From an uncultured Alphaproteobacteria bacterium (GTDB taxonomy: Bacteria > Pseudomonadota > Alphaproteobacteria > HIMB59 > GCA-002718135), in assembly GCA_902604905.1 (NCBI GenBank), contig CACLAN010000003.1, positions 1 through 64,000 of the forward strand: 64,000 nt of DNA, written 5' to 3'. The stretch's first letter is position 1; each line of letters begins with the position of its first letter. A program made the translations under genes and the position numbers. This document shows positions 8,486-18,019 of the stretch, in pieces. The notes under the pieces were generated by a model. It did not search any database and was not told the DNA's origin. It worked only from the letters and a program-made list of their open reading frames with translations.

Positions 8486-9853
8486 TCATATTAAAAATAA
8501 AGTTGCTAATCCAAGAAAAGAAAGGAAGCCAAATACATCTGTTATTGTAGTCAAAATTACTGCAGATGCTAAAGCAGGATCAATTTTAAGCTTATCTAAA
8601 ACTAGTGGTATTGCAATTCCTGAAAAACCAGCGATTAGTAAGTTTAGTATCATAGCAAGACCTATTATTAAACCCAACATCAAATTGTCAAACCAATAAA
8701 TAGAAATTAAAGATATTATGATAGCGAATATGATACCATTAATACCACCAATGAGAGTTTCTTTGGTTATTATTTTTATCGCATTACTGGTTGTTAGTTC
8801 TTTCACAGCAATAGCTCTCACTGCAACTGTTAAAGTTTGAGTACCAGCATTAGCGCCCATAGAGGCTACAATTGGCATTAAAATTGCCAAGGCTACTACT
8901 TTTTCAATAGCAGCTTCAAACAAACCTATAACTATTGAAGCTACCACCGCTGTCATTAAATTTACAATTAACCATGAAATTCTTGATTTTGTTGTAGAAA
9001 TAACAGACTCATATAAATCTGTATGATCAACACCTCCAAGTTTTAAAATATCTTCCTCTCTTTCTTCTTCTATAACCCCAACGACATCATCAACTGTAAT
9101 TGATCCAATAATTTTTTTTCGATTATTGATAACAGGAGCACTGACCAATCCGTATTTATTAAATAATAGGGCTACATCTTCCTGATCTGTATTTACATCA
9201 ATTAATCTTAATTCTTTATTTGTTATTGAATTTAATTCTACTTCTCTTTTTGAACCCATTAACCTTCCTAATGGAACAACACCTTTTGCTTCTTGCTTAT
9301 TATTAGTTAAATATATATCATAGAAATCTTCGGGTAGTTTCACTTTATTATTTCTCAAATAATCAATTGCTTGACCAACATTCCATGATTGATTAAGGGC
9401 AACAAATTGTCTTTGCATTAATCTTCCAGCAGAATCTTCAGGATACTTTAATCCTTCTTCAACCAATGTACGTTCTTCTTTATCTAAATTTTCTAAGAAT
9501 ATAGTCTGATCTTTTTCTTCTAAATCTTCTGCTAAATCGACTACATCATCAGTATCTAAACTTTTAGCATTATTAGCTAATTGTTTTATATCCAAAGTTT
9601 CTATTATTTCTTCTCTAACACTATCATTTAAATAAGTTAATATTTCAGGATCAAAATCTCTATCAATTATATTCAAAAGACTTAATCTTAAAACTGGATC
9701 TAAATTTTGGAGAATGTCTGCAATATCAGCGTTATGAATATCTTTTAAATAAGATAAAACATTATCATATTTATAATTTTCTAAATAATCAGATACTAAT
9801 TCAACAGATTTGGATGAAGAATCCTGATCTTTTTTTATAATAATTTCTTCCAT
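8486..9853 (-). CDS. mgtE: Magnesium transporter MgtE
   Basis: This 455-aa Mg2+ channel has an N-terminal helical domain rich in acidic residues, a CBS pair in the middle and about five C-terminal membrane helices. The helices contain MASMGANAGTQ-type pore sequence, here PIVASMGANAGTQ. I chose the ATG at 9853. A start 36 nt further upstream would put the first codons inside tRNA-Leu, so I rejected it. The chosen ATG is only 6 nt from the tRNA CCA end, leaving no room for a ribosome site outside the tRNA. The gene may therefore be translated from a processed tRNA-mgtE transcript with almost no leader. Confidence 0.9.
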   Translation of the reverse strand: MEEIIIKKDQDSSSKSVELVSDYLENYKYDNVLSYLKDIHNADIADILQNLDPVLRLSLLNIIDRDFDPEILTYLNDSVREEIIETLDIKQLANNAKSLDTDDVVDLAEDLEEKDQTIFLENLDKEERTLVEEGLKYPEDSAGRLMQRQFVALNQSWNVGQAIDYLRNNKVKLPEDFYDIYLTNNKQEAKGVVPLGRLMGSKREVELNSITNKELRLIDVNTDQEDVALLFNKYGLVSAPVINNRKKIIGSITVDDVVGVIEEEREEDILKLGGVDHTDLYESVISTTKSRISWLIVNLMTAVVASIVIGLFEAAIEKVVALAILMPIVASMGANAGTQTLTVAVRAIAVKELTTSNAIKIITKETLIGGINGIIFAIIISLISIYWFDNLMLGLIIGLAMILNLLIAGFSGIAIPLVLDKLKIDPALASAVILTTITDVFGFLSFLGLATLFLI

Positions 9854-9859
9854 ACAAAT

Positions 9860-9946
9860 TGGTGCGGCTGAGAAGACTTGAACTTCCACAGGATAAATCC
9901 CACAGCGACCTCAACGCTGCGCGTATACCAATTCCGCCACAGCCGC
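9860..9946 (-). tRNA. tRNA-Leu (anticodon GAG)
   Basis: An 87-nt class II tRNA is visible with acceptor GCGGCTG pairing CAGCCGC and an encoded CCA. The anticodon stem is CAGCG/CGCTG around TTGAGGT, so the anticodon is GAG. The long variable arm and TTCAAGT T-loop are as expected for leucine. It is immediately followed by mgtE. Confidence 0.95.
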
Positions 9947-9960
9947 ATATATAGTAGAAT

Positions 9961-9989
9961 TAAATATCAGATAGGATATTAACTATCAA
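9961..9989 (-). promoter_or_regulatory. Candidate promoter for tRNA-Leu (-mgtE)
   Basis: Read on minus, TTGATA (9984-9989) is followed after 17 nt by TATTTA (9961-9966), about 14 nt before the mature tRNA 5' end. Spacing and position fit a sigma70-type promoter that leaves a short 5' leader for RNase P. Confidence 0.45.
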
Positions 9990-10004
9990 TAAAGTTAATT
10001 ACAG

Positions 10005-10652
10005 ATGAAACAGTTTGAAATTAAAATATCTAATAGTGAAGTAAATTATGAAGAAGCGGTAATGTATATGGAGTCTAGAGTTGATGATATAATCAATAAT
10101 AAATCTAAAGAATTATTATGGTTTCTAAATCATAATCATGTTTTTACTCAAGGAACAAGTGCCTCAAAAGAAGAGATATTAAATTCCAATGTTATTGATG
10201 TTATAGAATCCAATCGTGGAGGGAAAACAACTTATCACGGCCCAGGTCAAAGAATTGTATATTTTATGTTAAATTTAAATAATAAAAATAAAGATATTAG
10301 AAAATTTATTACCATAATTGAAAGTTCACTTATTTCCTTTTTAGCAAACTATAATATTGAAGCACAAGCTTTCAAAGATAGAGTGGGCATTTGGGTAACT
10401 AAAAATAACAATATTTCATTTGATAAAGAAAAAAAAATTGGCGCAATTGGATTACGAATTAAAAAATGGATTACATACCATGGATTAAGTTTTAATATTA
10501 ACCCTGATCTTAAATATTACAATTATATTCATTCCTGTGGTTTAAAAGAATATCAAAATACTTCAATGGAAGAATTAGGTATTAAACTAGAACAATCTGA
10601 ATTTGATAATAAATTTAAAAAAATTTTTTTAGAAAAATTAAAAACTATTTAA
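10005..10652 (+). CDS. lipB: Octanoyl-[acyl-carrier protein] transferase LipB
   Basis: This 215-aa octanoyltransferase moves octanoate from acyl carrier protein to lipoyl domains of 2-oxoacid dehydrogenases and the glycine cleavage H protein. The signature RGGKTTYHGPGQ is at 71-82, the catalytic lysine is K144 (KIGAIG) and the acyl-thioester cysteine is C178 (SCGL). It is transcribed away from tRNA-Leu and overlaps the convergent rluC-like gene by 15 nt. LipA is not in the window. Confidence 0.93.
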   Translation: MKQFEIKISNSEVNYEEAVMYMESRVDDIINNKSKELLWFLNHNHVFTQGTSASKEEILNSNVIDVIESNRGGKTTYHGPGQRIVYFMLNLNNKNKDIRKFITIIESSLISFLANYNIEAQAFKDRVGIWVTKNNNISFDKEKKIGAIGLRIKKWITYHGLSFNINPDLKYYNYIHSCGLKEYQNTSMEELGIKLEQSEFDNKFKKIFLEKLKTI

Positions 10653-11552
10653 ATATTCTTTTAAATCTTTACTAATTTTTAAATTATTTTTTTTTGCAAA
10701 GCTTAAAAAGTGATCTGGTAATTTTGAAATAAATTCAAACTTCTTTGTATTTATTTCAAATTTTAATGCAATTGCATGTAACATCAGCTTTTCTTTTGAA
10801 TACTTTGAATGAATATTATATTTTTGATCCCCAACTATTGGACATCCAAGATTTTTAGATACTATTCTAAGTTGATGAGTTTTTCCAGTTTGAGGATTGA
10901 ATAAAATTGAAGATATGCCTTTATTTTTATTTAACAATTTATAATTTGTTAAAGTATTTTCTATTTTGAGTTTTTTATTTTTAATTTCTAATTTAACTTT
11001 AGAATAATTATTTTTTGGACTACCTTCACATAAAGCAATATAGTATTTAGTAATTTCTTTTTGTTTGAAAAGATAAGATAGTTTTTTTGCATAATTAAGA
11101 TTTTTAGCAATTAAAAGAAGTCCTGATGTTTCTTTATCTAATCTATGTACTAACCTATATTGCGAATTAATATTTTTGATTATATGATCTATTGAAACAT
11201 TTATTTTACTTCCTCCTTGAGTAGCTATTTGTGGCCATTTATTTAAAACAATAAAATCTTTGTTTTCAAATTTTATTGATCTTTTAAATTCGTTTAAAAT
11301 TTCCTTAGATATTTTAATATTTTTTTTAAAAATTATCTTATTTTTATATAGTGCTTCATGAAAATTTAAAATTTTAAGCTCATCATTAAGTTTAACTAAA
11401 TAGTTTGCTTTAGTTATTGATTTATTGATTAAAATATTTTTTTTTCTTATATTTTTCTCAATAAATCCTTGTGTCAAAGACGTGTATTTATTTTTAAGAT
11501 ATTTATCTAATCTTTGATTTAAATTATTTAAAATTTTAATATTTTTAATCAA
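10638..11552 (-). CDS. rluC: RluA-family 23S rRNA pseudouridine synthase (RluC-like)
   Basis: This 304-aa protein has an N-terminal S4-like RNA-binding domain (about 10-60). The RluA-family catalytic motif HRLDKETSG carries Asp139. It would make pseudouridines in 23S rRNA. The position one base after crcB, which itself follows rplQ by 5 nt, suggests co-expression with the alpha ribosomal operon. Specificity between RluC and other RluA paralogues is not certain, and rluD is a separate gene at 59185. The coding sequence is very AT-rich and lysine/asparagine-heavy. Confidence 0.82.
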   Translation of the reverse strand: MIKNIKILNNLNQRLDKYLKNKYTSLTQGFIEKNIRKKNILINKSITKANYLVKLNDELKILNFHEALYKNKIIFKKNIKISKEILNEFKRSIKFENKDFIVLNKWPQIATQGGSKINVSIDHIIKNINSQYRLVHRLDKETSGLLLIAKNLNYAKKLSYLFKQKEITKYYIALCEGSPKNNYSKVKLEIKNKKLKIENTLTNYKLLNKNKGISSILFNPQTGKTHQLRIVSKNLGCPIVGDQKYNIHSKYSKEKLMLHAIALKFEINTKKFEFISKLPDHFLSFAKKNNLKISKDLKEYLNSF

Positions 11553-11553
11553 A

Positions 11554-11922
11554 TCAAAACTTATTTAACAAGGTTCCTAAATATGCAGACATTACACAAA
11601 TAAATATTGAGATAAAAATATAAGTAAAAGATGAAATATATTTTTTTGAATTTATTAATTCTACAACCTCATAAGAAAATGCAGAAAAAGTTGTAAAAGA
11701 TCCTAAAAGGCCAATAATCAAAAAAAACTTAATAAAATTTTCAGATAAGTTGTTTCTAAAATTAAATGTTATTAAATATCCTATTAAAAAACAGCCTAAT
11801 ATATTAACAAAAATTGTTCCATAAATACTAGATGCAAACAACGATTTGCTAATATTTGTTAAAAGAAATCTTATTATTGCTCCTAATGCACCACCAGTGG
11901 CGACTAACATTAAGTTAAACAA
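11554..11922 (-). CDS. crcB: Fluoride exporter CrcB/Fluc
   Basis: This 122-aa four-helix protein has the Fluc signatures GGALGAIIRF (10-19), NILGCFLIG (40-48) and GLLGSFTTFSAFS (71-83). The family forms dual-topology dimeric fluoride channels in the inner membrane. It lies 5 nt after rplQ and 1 nt before rluC on the same strand. There is no room for a fluoride riboswitch directly upstream, so expression probably follows the alpha operon. Confidence 0.92.
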   Translation of the reverse strand: MFNLMLVATGGALGAIIRFLLTNISKSLFASSIYGTIFVNILGCFLIGYLITFNFRNNLSENFIKFFLIIGLLGSFTTFSAFSYEVVELINSKKYISSFTYIFISIFICVMSAYLGTLLNKF

Positions 11923-11927
11923 TGTAT

Positions 11928-12365
11928 TTAAGCTTGAGGTTGTTCCTCTACTTCTTCAGTAGGTTTTTTTTCTATAATAGGTCCACTATCAAGACCTTTA
12001 GCGTTTTCATCTCGATCTACAAACTCAATAACTGCTGTTGGCGCATTATCACCAAATCTATTACCTAATTTAATAATTCGAGTATATCCCCCAGATCTAT
12101 TTTTGTATCTGTCAGCTAATATGTCAAAAACTTTTTGTGTCATTTTATTATCTTGAAGAGTTGAAATAGTTCTTCTTCTAGAAATTAAATCGCCCTTTTT
12201 TCCTAATGTAACAATTTTCTCAACAAATCTCCTTAATTCTTTTGCTTTTGCAAGTGTAGTAGTTATCTGTTCATGCTTGATAAGAGCATTAGACATATTC
12301 ATAAACATTGCTTTTCTATGTGAAGATGTTTTGTTAAGTTTTTTATTTTTAATATTATGTTTCAT
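11928..12365 (-). CDS. rplQ: 50S ribosomal protein L17
   Basis: This 145-aa L17 has the conserved start [16 protein letters not shown] and core. An acidic and proline-rich tail follows from about residue 118 ([13 protein letters not shown]), as in many alphaproteobacteria. It is the last ribosomal gene of the alpha operon, 5 nt after rpoA. It is followed by crcB without a visible terminator. Confidence 0.96.
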   Translation of the reverse strand: MKHNIKNKKLNKTSSHRKAMFMNMSNALIKHEQITTTLAKAKELRRFVEKIVTLGKKGDLISRRRTISTLQDNKMTQKVFDILADRYKNRSGGYTRIIKLGNRFGDNAPTAVIEFVDRDENAKGLDSGPIIEKKPTEEVEEQPQA

Positions 12366-12370
12366 TTTTT

Positions 12371-13393
12371 TTACTTATTAAATGGATCCTCATATTTTTT
12401 AGCCAAATCGTCAATATTATCAGGTGGCCAATCAGGTACTGACATACCTAGATTAAGTTCCATTTGTTGCAGAACTTCTTTAATTTCATTTAAAGATTTT
12501 CTACCAAAGTTAGGTGTTCTTAACATTTCTGATTCAGATTTTTGCACAAGATCTCCGATATAAATTATATTATCATTCTTCAAACAGTTTGCAGATCTAA
12601 CAGATAACTCTAACTCCTCAACTTTTTTCAATAAATTTGAATTGAAAGACAAGCTTTCTGCTTGAGACTGATCAGGAAGTACTTCCGGTTCGTCAAAATT
12701 TATAAATGGTTGTAGCTGATCCTGCAATATTCTAGCTGCTAGGGCTATAGCATCATCGGGTGAAATTGCACCATTAGTTTCAACATCAAAAACCAACTTG
12801 TCAAAATCAGTTACTTGACCCACTCTGCTATTTTCAATTTTATAAGAAGCTTTCACAACAGGACTAAACATTGCATCTAATCTAATTTCTCCAATTGTTT
12901 TGTTTTCATCTTCGGCAACTTCTGCTGTCACATAACCTTTTCCTGTTTCAATATTTGCTTCAATTTCTACATCAGCATTAGAATCGAGAGTCATAATTAA
13001 CTGATCTGGATTCATAATTTCTGTTTCGGAATCAGTTTCAAAATTACCTGCTCTAAGCTCACCAGATCCTGATGATTTAACATACATTTTTTTTAAACCA
13101 GGTGAATGTACTTTTACAGCTACAGATTTTAAATTTAAAAGTATATCGGTTAGATCTTCTTTAACTCCAGGGATTGTAGAAAATTCATGCACCACACCTT
13201 TGATTTTAACTGATGTAATAGCAGCTCCTTGTAAAGAAGATAATAGAATTCTTCTAATTGAATTACCTAGTGTTAACCCAAATCCTCTTTCTAACGGCTC
13301 TGCTATAAGCTTACCAATTCTTCCGTTGCTTTCATCTACGTTAACTTCCATCTTTGTTGGTTTAATTAATTCACTCCAGTTTTTTTGTAACAC
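12371..13393 (-). CDS. rpoA: DNA-directed RNA polymerase subunit alpha
   Basis: This 340-aa alpha subunit has its N-terminal dimerisation domain with the motif [18 protein letters not shown]. An acidic linker near 235-245 leads to the C-terminal domain with [11 protein letters not shown] and [12 protein letters not shown], which contact UP elements and activators. The order rpsM-rpsK-rpoA-rplQ is the standard alpha operon. Confidence 0.98.
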   Translation of the reverse strand: MLQKNWSELIKPTKMEVNVDESNGRIGKLIAEPLERGFGLTLGNSIRRILLSSLQGAAITSVKIKGVVHEFSTIPGVKEDLTDILLNLKSVAVKVHSPGLKKMYVKSSGSGELRAGNFETDSETEIMNPDQLIMTLDSNADVEIEANIETGKGYVTAEVAEDENKTIGEIRLDAMFSPVVKASYKIENSRVGQVTDFDKLVFDVETNGAISPDDAIALAARILQDQLQPFINFDEPEVLPDQSQAESLSFNSNLLKKVEELELSVRSANCLKNDNIIYIGDLVQKSESEMLRTPNFGRKSLNEIKEVLQQMELNLGMSVPDWPPDNIDDLAKKYEDPFNK

Positions 13394-13408
13394 TTAAATG
13401 CTCCTTTT

Positions 13409-13789
13409 TTAAACTCTTCTTCTTTTTCTCGGCCTACAACCATTATGAGGTATAGGCGTTACATCTTTAATTGAGGTAATCACGTAACCGATAGATTGTA
13501 ATGATCTTAGAGCAGACTCTCTTCCCGAACCTGGGCCAGATACTTCTACCTTAAGATTTTTTAGACCATATTCTTTTGCTTTATTACCTACATCTTCTGC
13601 TGCTATTTGGGCAGCATAAGGTGTAGACTTCCTTGATCCTTTAAAACCTTTATGTCCTGAAGAAGACCATGCTAATGCATTTCCTTTATCATCAGTAATT
13701 GTAATAATAGTGTTATTAAATGAAGAAACTATATGCGCAACACCAGAAGAAAATTTTTTTTTGATTTTTGATTTTTTTTTCTCTACCAT
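13409..13789 (-). CDS. rpsK: 30S ribosomal protein S11
   Basis: This 126-aa S11 of the 30S platform has the typical [13 protein letters not shown] and the C-terminal [18 protein letters not shown]. It starts one base after rpsM ends. Its N terminus is lysine-rich, as usual. Confidence 0.98.
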   Translation of the reverse strand: MVEKKKSKIKKKFSSGVAHIVSSFNNTIITITDDKGNALAWSSSGHKGFKGSRKSTPYAAQIAAEDVGNKAKEYGLKNLKVEVSGPGSGRESALRSLQSIGYVITSIKDVTPIPHNGCRPRKRRRV

Positions 13790-13790
13790 T

Positions 13791-14171
13791 TTAACCTTTT
13801 GTAACTTTTTTCTTTCCAGCTATAGCAACTGCCTTACCTTTTCTAGTTCTAGCATTAGTATGTGTTCTTTGCCCTCTAACTGGTAATTTTTTTCGATGAC
13901 GAAGACCTCTGTAACAACCTAAGTCATTGAGTCTTTTTATATCCAGAGATATTTTTCTTCTTAGATCACCCTCTACAGAGTAATCTTTATCAATTAAATC
14001 TCTTATCTTATTTACTTCCTCTTCATTAAGTTCACTTACACGTTTAGAGACATCTATCGATGCGTTATTACAAATATCCAAAGCTATCTTTTTTCCTATT
14101 CCAAAAATGTATGTAAGCGCTATGTTTACTTTCTTATTTGTAGGGATATTTACACCTGAAATTCTAGCCAT
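13791..14171 (-). CDS. rpsM: 30S ribosomal protein S13
   Basis: This S13 of 126 aa starts at the ATG at 14171 ([10 protein letters not shown]), which matches the family start. GGA lies 7 nt upstream. A TTG 12 nt further upstream is in frame but unlikely. The basic tail [16 protein letters not shown] contacts tRNA and rRNA. It begins the alpha operon, and no rpmJ precedes it. Confidence 0.97.
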   Translation of the reverse strand: MARISGVNIPTNKKVNIALTYIFGIGKKIALDICNNASIDVSKRVSELNEEEVNKIRDLIDKDYSVEGDLRRKISLDIKRLNDLGCYRGLRHRKKLPVRGQRTHTNARTRKGKAVAIAGKKKVTKG

Positions 14172-14201
14172 AATGAAATCCAAAAAAAATGAATGAGGGT
14201 G

Positions 14202-14229
14202 AATACATGATAATCATACAATTAGTCAA
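14202..14229 (-). promoter_or_regulatory. Candidate promoter of the rpsM-rpsK-rpoA-rplQ operon
   Basis: In the 87-nt gap after adk, TTGACT (14224-14229, preceded by C) and TGTATT (14202-14207) are 16 nt apart on the minus strand. They lie about 30 nt upstream of the rpsM ATG. The same CTTGACT heptamer precedes rpsL. No second promoter-like element or small gene is seen in the gap. Confidence 0.45.
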
Positions 14230-14258
14230 GAAAAGATATATGAAAATTTGGCTGTTTT

Positions 14259-14831
14259 TCATGATTTTTTTAAAATATCTTTAATTTTTTTAGTTATTTC
14301 TTGAATTTGTTGAGATCCATCTATTTCATAAAAAATAGATGAATAATTGTTTTTGTAAATATTTGAAACTTTCTGAGTAGAATTAATATATTCATTATAT
14401 CTCGTTTCTATAACATTTATATTGTCGTCTTCCCTACCTTCTTCTAAGGATCTTTTGATTATTCTATTTTTAAGGATTTCAAAATTTATTTGGATATCAA
14501 ATATATAATTTAAAGATGTAGAGTTCTCTAAAAAAAAATTATTTAGGAATTCTGATTGTGCCAAAGTTCGTGGGTATCCATCTAATATAAAACCTTTTTC
14601 TGTTTCATTTTTTAACCTTGATGATACAATAGAATTTAGAACTTCATCTGAAACTAAATTACCTAAAGACATAATTGATTGTAATTGCTTTGCTAAATCA
14701 TCATTATCTAATAATTTTTTTCTTAAAATATCACCAGTTGAGAGATGAGAAATATTTAAAAATTTTGAAATTATTTTAGCCTGAGTTCCTTTTCCTGCTC
14801 CAGGGGGGCCAAAAAAAATTATTTTTTTCAA
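14259..14831 (-). CDS. adk: Adenylate kinase
   Basis: This 190-aa kinase interconverts ATP+AMP and 2 ADP. The P-loop GPPGAGKGT is at 8-16, the AMP-site LSTGD at 35-39 and DGYPRT near residue 84. The length shows the short-lid form without the four-cysteine zinc lid. It follows secY by one base, the usual secY-adk order, with rpsM next. IF-1 and rpmJ, sometimes found here, are absent. Confidence 0.96.
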   Translation of the reverse strand: MKKIIFFGPPGAGKGTQAKIISKFLNISHLSTGDILRKKLLDNDDLAKQLQSIMSLGNLVSDEVLNSIVSSRLKNETEKGFILDGYPRTLAQSEFLNNFFLENSTSLNYIFDIQINFEILKNRIIKRSLEEGREDDNINVIETRYNEYINSTQKVSNIYKNNYSSIFYEIDGSQQIQEITKKIKDILKKS

Positions 14832-14832
14832 T

Positions 14833-16173
14833 CTACCTTCTACCTTTTAACTTTGTTTTTTTAAGCAAGCCTTCATATTGATGTTGGAATAGATGTGATT
14901 GTACTTGGGTAATAAAATCAATCATAACTACGACTACAATTAATAATGCTGTTCCTCCAAGATAAAAGGGGATTGATGTTCTTGATAATAGAAACTCGGG
15001 CAACAGTGCTACGAATGTTAGGTATATAGTTCCTATAGTGGTTAGTCTTACCAATACAAATTCTATATATTTTGCAGTATTTTCTCCCGGTCTTATACCT
15101 GGAATAAAACCTCCATATTTTCTAAGATTTTCTGCTTGTTCATCAGGATTAAAAACAATAGACGTATAGAAAAATCCAAAAAATATTATCATTGCTGCAT
15201 ACAATGCTAGATACAGTGGTTGACCCCTTCCTAAATAACTTGAGATTAAAATAAAAATATCACTAGATGATCCCGCTCCAAATCCTGACATAGTATTTGG
15301 AAGAAGAAGAATGGATGATGCAAAGATAACAGGAATAACACCGGCAGTATTGATCTTTAATGGTAAATGTGAGCTTTGACCACCATAAATTTTATTTCCA
15401 ACTTGTCTTTTTGGATATTGAACTGGTAAACGTCTTTGAGCCTTTTCAACAAAAACTATAAAAATTATTAGTAGCAGTATGAGAATTAATATTCCTAAAA
15501 TAAATGCGATACTTAATTCTCCTGTTCTACCTAGTTGTAAAGTACTAACAAATGCGCTTGGTAGATTAGCAATTATTCCTGCAGTAATAATTAATGAAAT
15601 TCCATTTCCTACACCCCTTGAAGTAATTTGTTCACCCAGCCACATAAGAAAAATTGTTCCACCAACAAGAGTTATTACTGTTGTTAGTCTAAAAAATAAT
15701 CCTGGTTCATAAACAATATTTCCATATGTTGTTTGCATTGATTCTAAACCTATAGAGACTCCATATCCTTGAACTGCTGCAATTAAAACAGTAACATATC
15801 TTGTAAATTGTAGAAGTTGCCTTCTTCCTTTTGATCCCTGTTCTTTTAAAGATTTTAAATATGGAATTGCAGATTGCATTAATGTCATGATTATTGATGA
15901 TGATATATAAGGCATAACACCAAGTGCAAAAATTCCCATTCTACCTAGTGCACCTCCTGAGAATGTATCAAAAATACCGAGAATACCAGAGGATTGTTGT
16001 TCAAAAAATTGTTGTAAAGCTAATGGATTAATACCTGGTATGGGTAGAAATGTGCCTAAGCGAAAAACTATTAACGCACCTAAAGTAAATAGAAGTCTTT
16101 GTCTTAATTCTGTTGCTTTTCCCAAAGCACCAAAGTTTAAGTTATTTGCTAATCTTTCTGCAGCTGTTGCCAT
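14833..16173 (-). CDS. secY: Protein translocase subunit SecY
   Basis: This 446-aa, ten-helix channel protein of the Sec translocon has the family signatures FxLGTFLPIPGI near residue 40 and GIMPYISSSI (here GVMPYISSSI) near 86. Its C-terminal tail ends LLKKTKLKGRR. It lies directly after rplO, as in the spc operon. SecE is at 39017 in this window and SecG is not present. Confidence 0.97.
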   Translation of the reverse strand: MATAAERLANNLNFGALGKATELRQRLLFTLGALIVFRLGTFLPIPGINPLALQQFFEQQSSGILGIFDTFSGGALGRMGIFALGVMPYISSSIIMTLMQSAIPYLKSLKEQGSKGRRQLLQFTRYVTVLIAAVQGYGVSIGLESMQTTYGNIVYEPGLFFRLTTVITLVGGTIFLMWLGEQITSRGVGNGISLIITAGIIANLPSAFVSTLQLGRTGELSIAFILGILILILLLIIFIVFVEKAQRRLPVQYPKRQVGNKIYGGQSSHLPLKINTAGVIPVIFASSILLLPNTMSGFGAGSSSDIFILISSYLGRGQPLYLALYAAMIIFFGFFYTSIVFNPDEQAENLRKYGGFIPGIRPGENTAKYIEFVLVRLTTIGTIYLTFVALLPEFLLSRTSIPFYLGGTALLIVVVVMIDFITQVQSHLFQHQYEGLLKKTKLKGRR

Positions 16174-16632
16174 TTATTTCTTAGTAAGTTTAATTTTACC
16201 ACCTAATTTTTCTAAGACTTCAACAGCCTTTTTGGAAGCATAAGAAATCTCTAAATTAGTTGATTTATTTGGTTCACCTATATTAAGAAGTTTTAAACTT
16301 CCTTTCGATCTTTTAAAAATTTTTTTATTAAATAGCTCATCTTCCTTAATTACAGAAGGATCAAGATTATATTTTTTAATTACATTATTTATCATTGTAA
16401 AACTAATACTTTGGGTTTTTATTCTAAAATGGTTTTTAAAACCTCTTTTTGGTAAACGTCTATAAATAGGCATTTGTCCACCTTCAAAACCATTAATTGA
16501 AACACCTGATCTTGATTTTTGACCCTTAACACCTCTTCCAGCTGTTTTTCCCAAACCAGAGCCGGAACCTCTTCCTTTTCTCTTATTTTGCTTACTTGAG
16601 CTTAGTGGTGATTTTAATTCATTAATTTTCAT
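16174..16632 (-). CDS. rplO: 50S ribosomal protein L15
   Basis: This 152-aa L15 has the glycine/lysine-rich N-terminal [15 protein letters not shown] and [17 protein letters not shown] blocks. It follows rpsE by 2 nt. In most proteobacteria rpmD (L30) sits between these two genes, and here there is no space for it. Confidence 0.97.
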   Translation of the reverse strand: MKINELKSPLSSSKQNKRKGRGSGSGLGKTAGRGVKGQKSRSGVSINGFEGGQMPIYRRLPKRGFKNHFRIKTQSISFTMINNVIKKYNLDPSVIKEDELFNKKIFKRSKGSLKLLNIGEPNKSTNLEISYASKKAVEVLEKLGGKIKLTKK

Positions 16633-16634
16633 AT

Positions 16635-17144
16635 TTAACTATTTTTATTAGAGGTTATATCATTTATTTTTTTTGATCTTTTTGCAGCAACTGATTTTGG
16701 AGACTCAGATACCTTAAATGCATTTAATGTTGCTTTTAACATATTGTGTGGATTTGATGTTCCAGTAGATTTAGCAACGACATCTTTAATACCAAGAGAT
16801 TCAAAGAGTGCTCTCATGGGGCCTCCAGCAATAATACCAGTTCCTGGTGAAGCCGCTCTTAATATTACCTTTCCAGCCCCAAAACGTCCTACAATATCGT
16901 GATGAATAGTTCTGTTTTCTTTCAAATGAACTCTAATCATTTTAGTTTTTGCATTTTCTGTAGCTTTTCTAACAGCTTCCGGTACCTCTTTTGCCTTACC
17001 TGTTCCTATTCCTACTCTACCTTTGTTATCACCAACTATCATTATTGCGGCGAATCCAAATCTTCTTCCACCTTTTACAACTTTAGCTACCCTATTAATT
17101 GTTACAAGGTGTTCAGTAAATTCATTTTTATCATTTTCAAACAT
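16635..17144 (-). CDS. rpsE: 30S ribosomal protein S5
   Basis: This 169-aa S5 has the double-stranded RNA-binding domain ([12 protein letters not shown] at about 23-34) and the [15 protein letters not shown]-terminal block. It helps mRNA unwinding and decoding fidelity. It is 8 nt after rplR. Confidence 0.97.
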   Translation of the reverse strand: MFENDKNEFTEHLVTINRVAKVVKGGRRFGFAAIMIVGDNKGRVGIGTGKAKEVPEAVRKATENAKTKMIRVHLKENRTIHHDIVGRFGAGKVILRAASPGTGIIAGGPMRALFESLGIKDVVAKSTGTSNPHNMLKATLNAFKVSESPKSVAAKRSKKINDITSNKNS

Positions 17145-17152
17145 ACATACCT

Positions 17153-17485
17153 CTAAAAATTAAGACCTTCAGATCTTGCTGCTTCTGCAAGTATTTTAAT
17201 TAAGCCATGATATTTATATTTACCTCTATCAAAGGCAACTTTATCAATTCCTTTAGAAATTATTTTTTTTGCTATATTTTTACCAATAAGTTCTGCAATT
17301 TCTTTTCTTTGTAATTTTTTATCTTTAATTGATTTTTCAAGAGATGAAGCACTTGCTAGTGTAATGCCGTTACTATCATCTATAAGTTGAGCATATAAAT
17401 GATTATTGGATCTAAAAATACTTAGTCTATTTCTTTTGGAAACTTTCTTAGATTTATATCTTACTCTTTCTTTTCTATCTTTCAT
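17153..17485 (-). CDS. rplR: 50S ribosomal protein L18
   Basis: This 110-aa L18 binds 5S r[17 protein letters not shown] and the ending [17 protein letters not shown] are conserved. It is slightly shorter than E. coli L18 (117 aa). The gap to rplF is 3 nt. Confidence 0.97.
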   Translation of the reverse strand: MKDRKERVRYKSKKVSKRNRLSIFRSNNHLYAQLIDDSNGITLASASSLEKSIKDKKLQRKEIAELIGKNIAKKIISKGIDKVAFDRGKYKYHGLIKILAEAARSEGLNF

Positions 17486-17488
17486 AAG

Positions 17489-18019
17489 TTATTTCTTTTT
17501 ACCTTCTTTTCTAAAAATATATTCATCAATATATTTTATTCCTTTGCCCTTAAATGGTTCTGGTTTTCTAAATGATCTAATTTTTGCGGCAGCAGCACCT
17601 AATTTTTCCTTATTTATACTAAATAGTTTAATCAAATTTTGTTTTGGGCATTCAATTTTTATATCTGAAGGAATATCAAAATTTACATCATGACTATAAC
17701 CTAGTTCTAGTTTTAATTTGGATCCAGAAACACTAGCTCTGTATCCGGTACCATTTAATTCTAAAGTTTTAGTAAAGCCATTTGTTACTCCATTAATAAT
17801 ATTTGCAATAATAGCTCTAGTAGTTCCCCAGTTTGGATCTTTATTATTTACAATATTAGGAATAACTTTTATTTCATCATCAATTATATTTATTTTGTAA
17901 TTAGAATTTACTGTAGTTTGCATTTGCCCAAGTTTGCCTTTGGCTGTAAAAATTCCATCTCTAAAAGTACATTCTACTTCTTTAGAAATTTTTATTGGGT
18001 TGTTTGCAATTCTTGACAT
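17489..18019 (-). CDS. rplF: 50S ribosomal protein L6
   Basis: This 176-aa L6 has two similar alpha/beta domains, a conserved start MSRIANNPI and the C-terminal PEPFKGKGIKY block that binds 23S rRNA. Its ATG is one base past the rpsH stop, so coupling is likely. Confidence 0.97.
   Translation of the reverse strand: MSRIANNPIKISKEVECTFRDGIFTAKGKLGQMQTTVNSNYKINIIDDEIKVIPNIVNNKDPNWGTTRAIIANIINGVTNGFTKTLELNGTGYRASVSGSKLKLELGYSHDVNFDIPSDIKIECPKQNLIKLFSINKEKLGAAAAKIRSFRKPEPFKGKGIKYIDEYIFRKEGKKK

Noticed and set aside
9854..9889. An in-frame upstream start that would lengthen mgtE by 12 residues
   Set aside because: It would read through the 3' half of tRNA-Leu; the residues are the reverse-strand translation of the tRNA and unlike MgtE.
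11923..11927. Fluoride riboswitch upstream of crcB
   Set aside because: There are only 5 nt between rplQ and crcB, and no riboswitch structure can fit.
14184..14258. Possible rpmJ (L36) in the gap between adk and rpsM
   Set aside because: No frame gives the short basic L36 with its CxxC-like residues; only a promoter-like element is seen.
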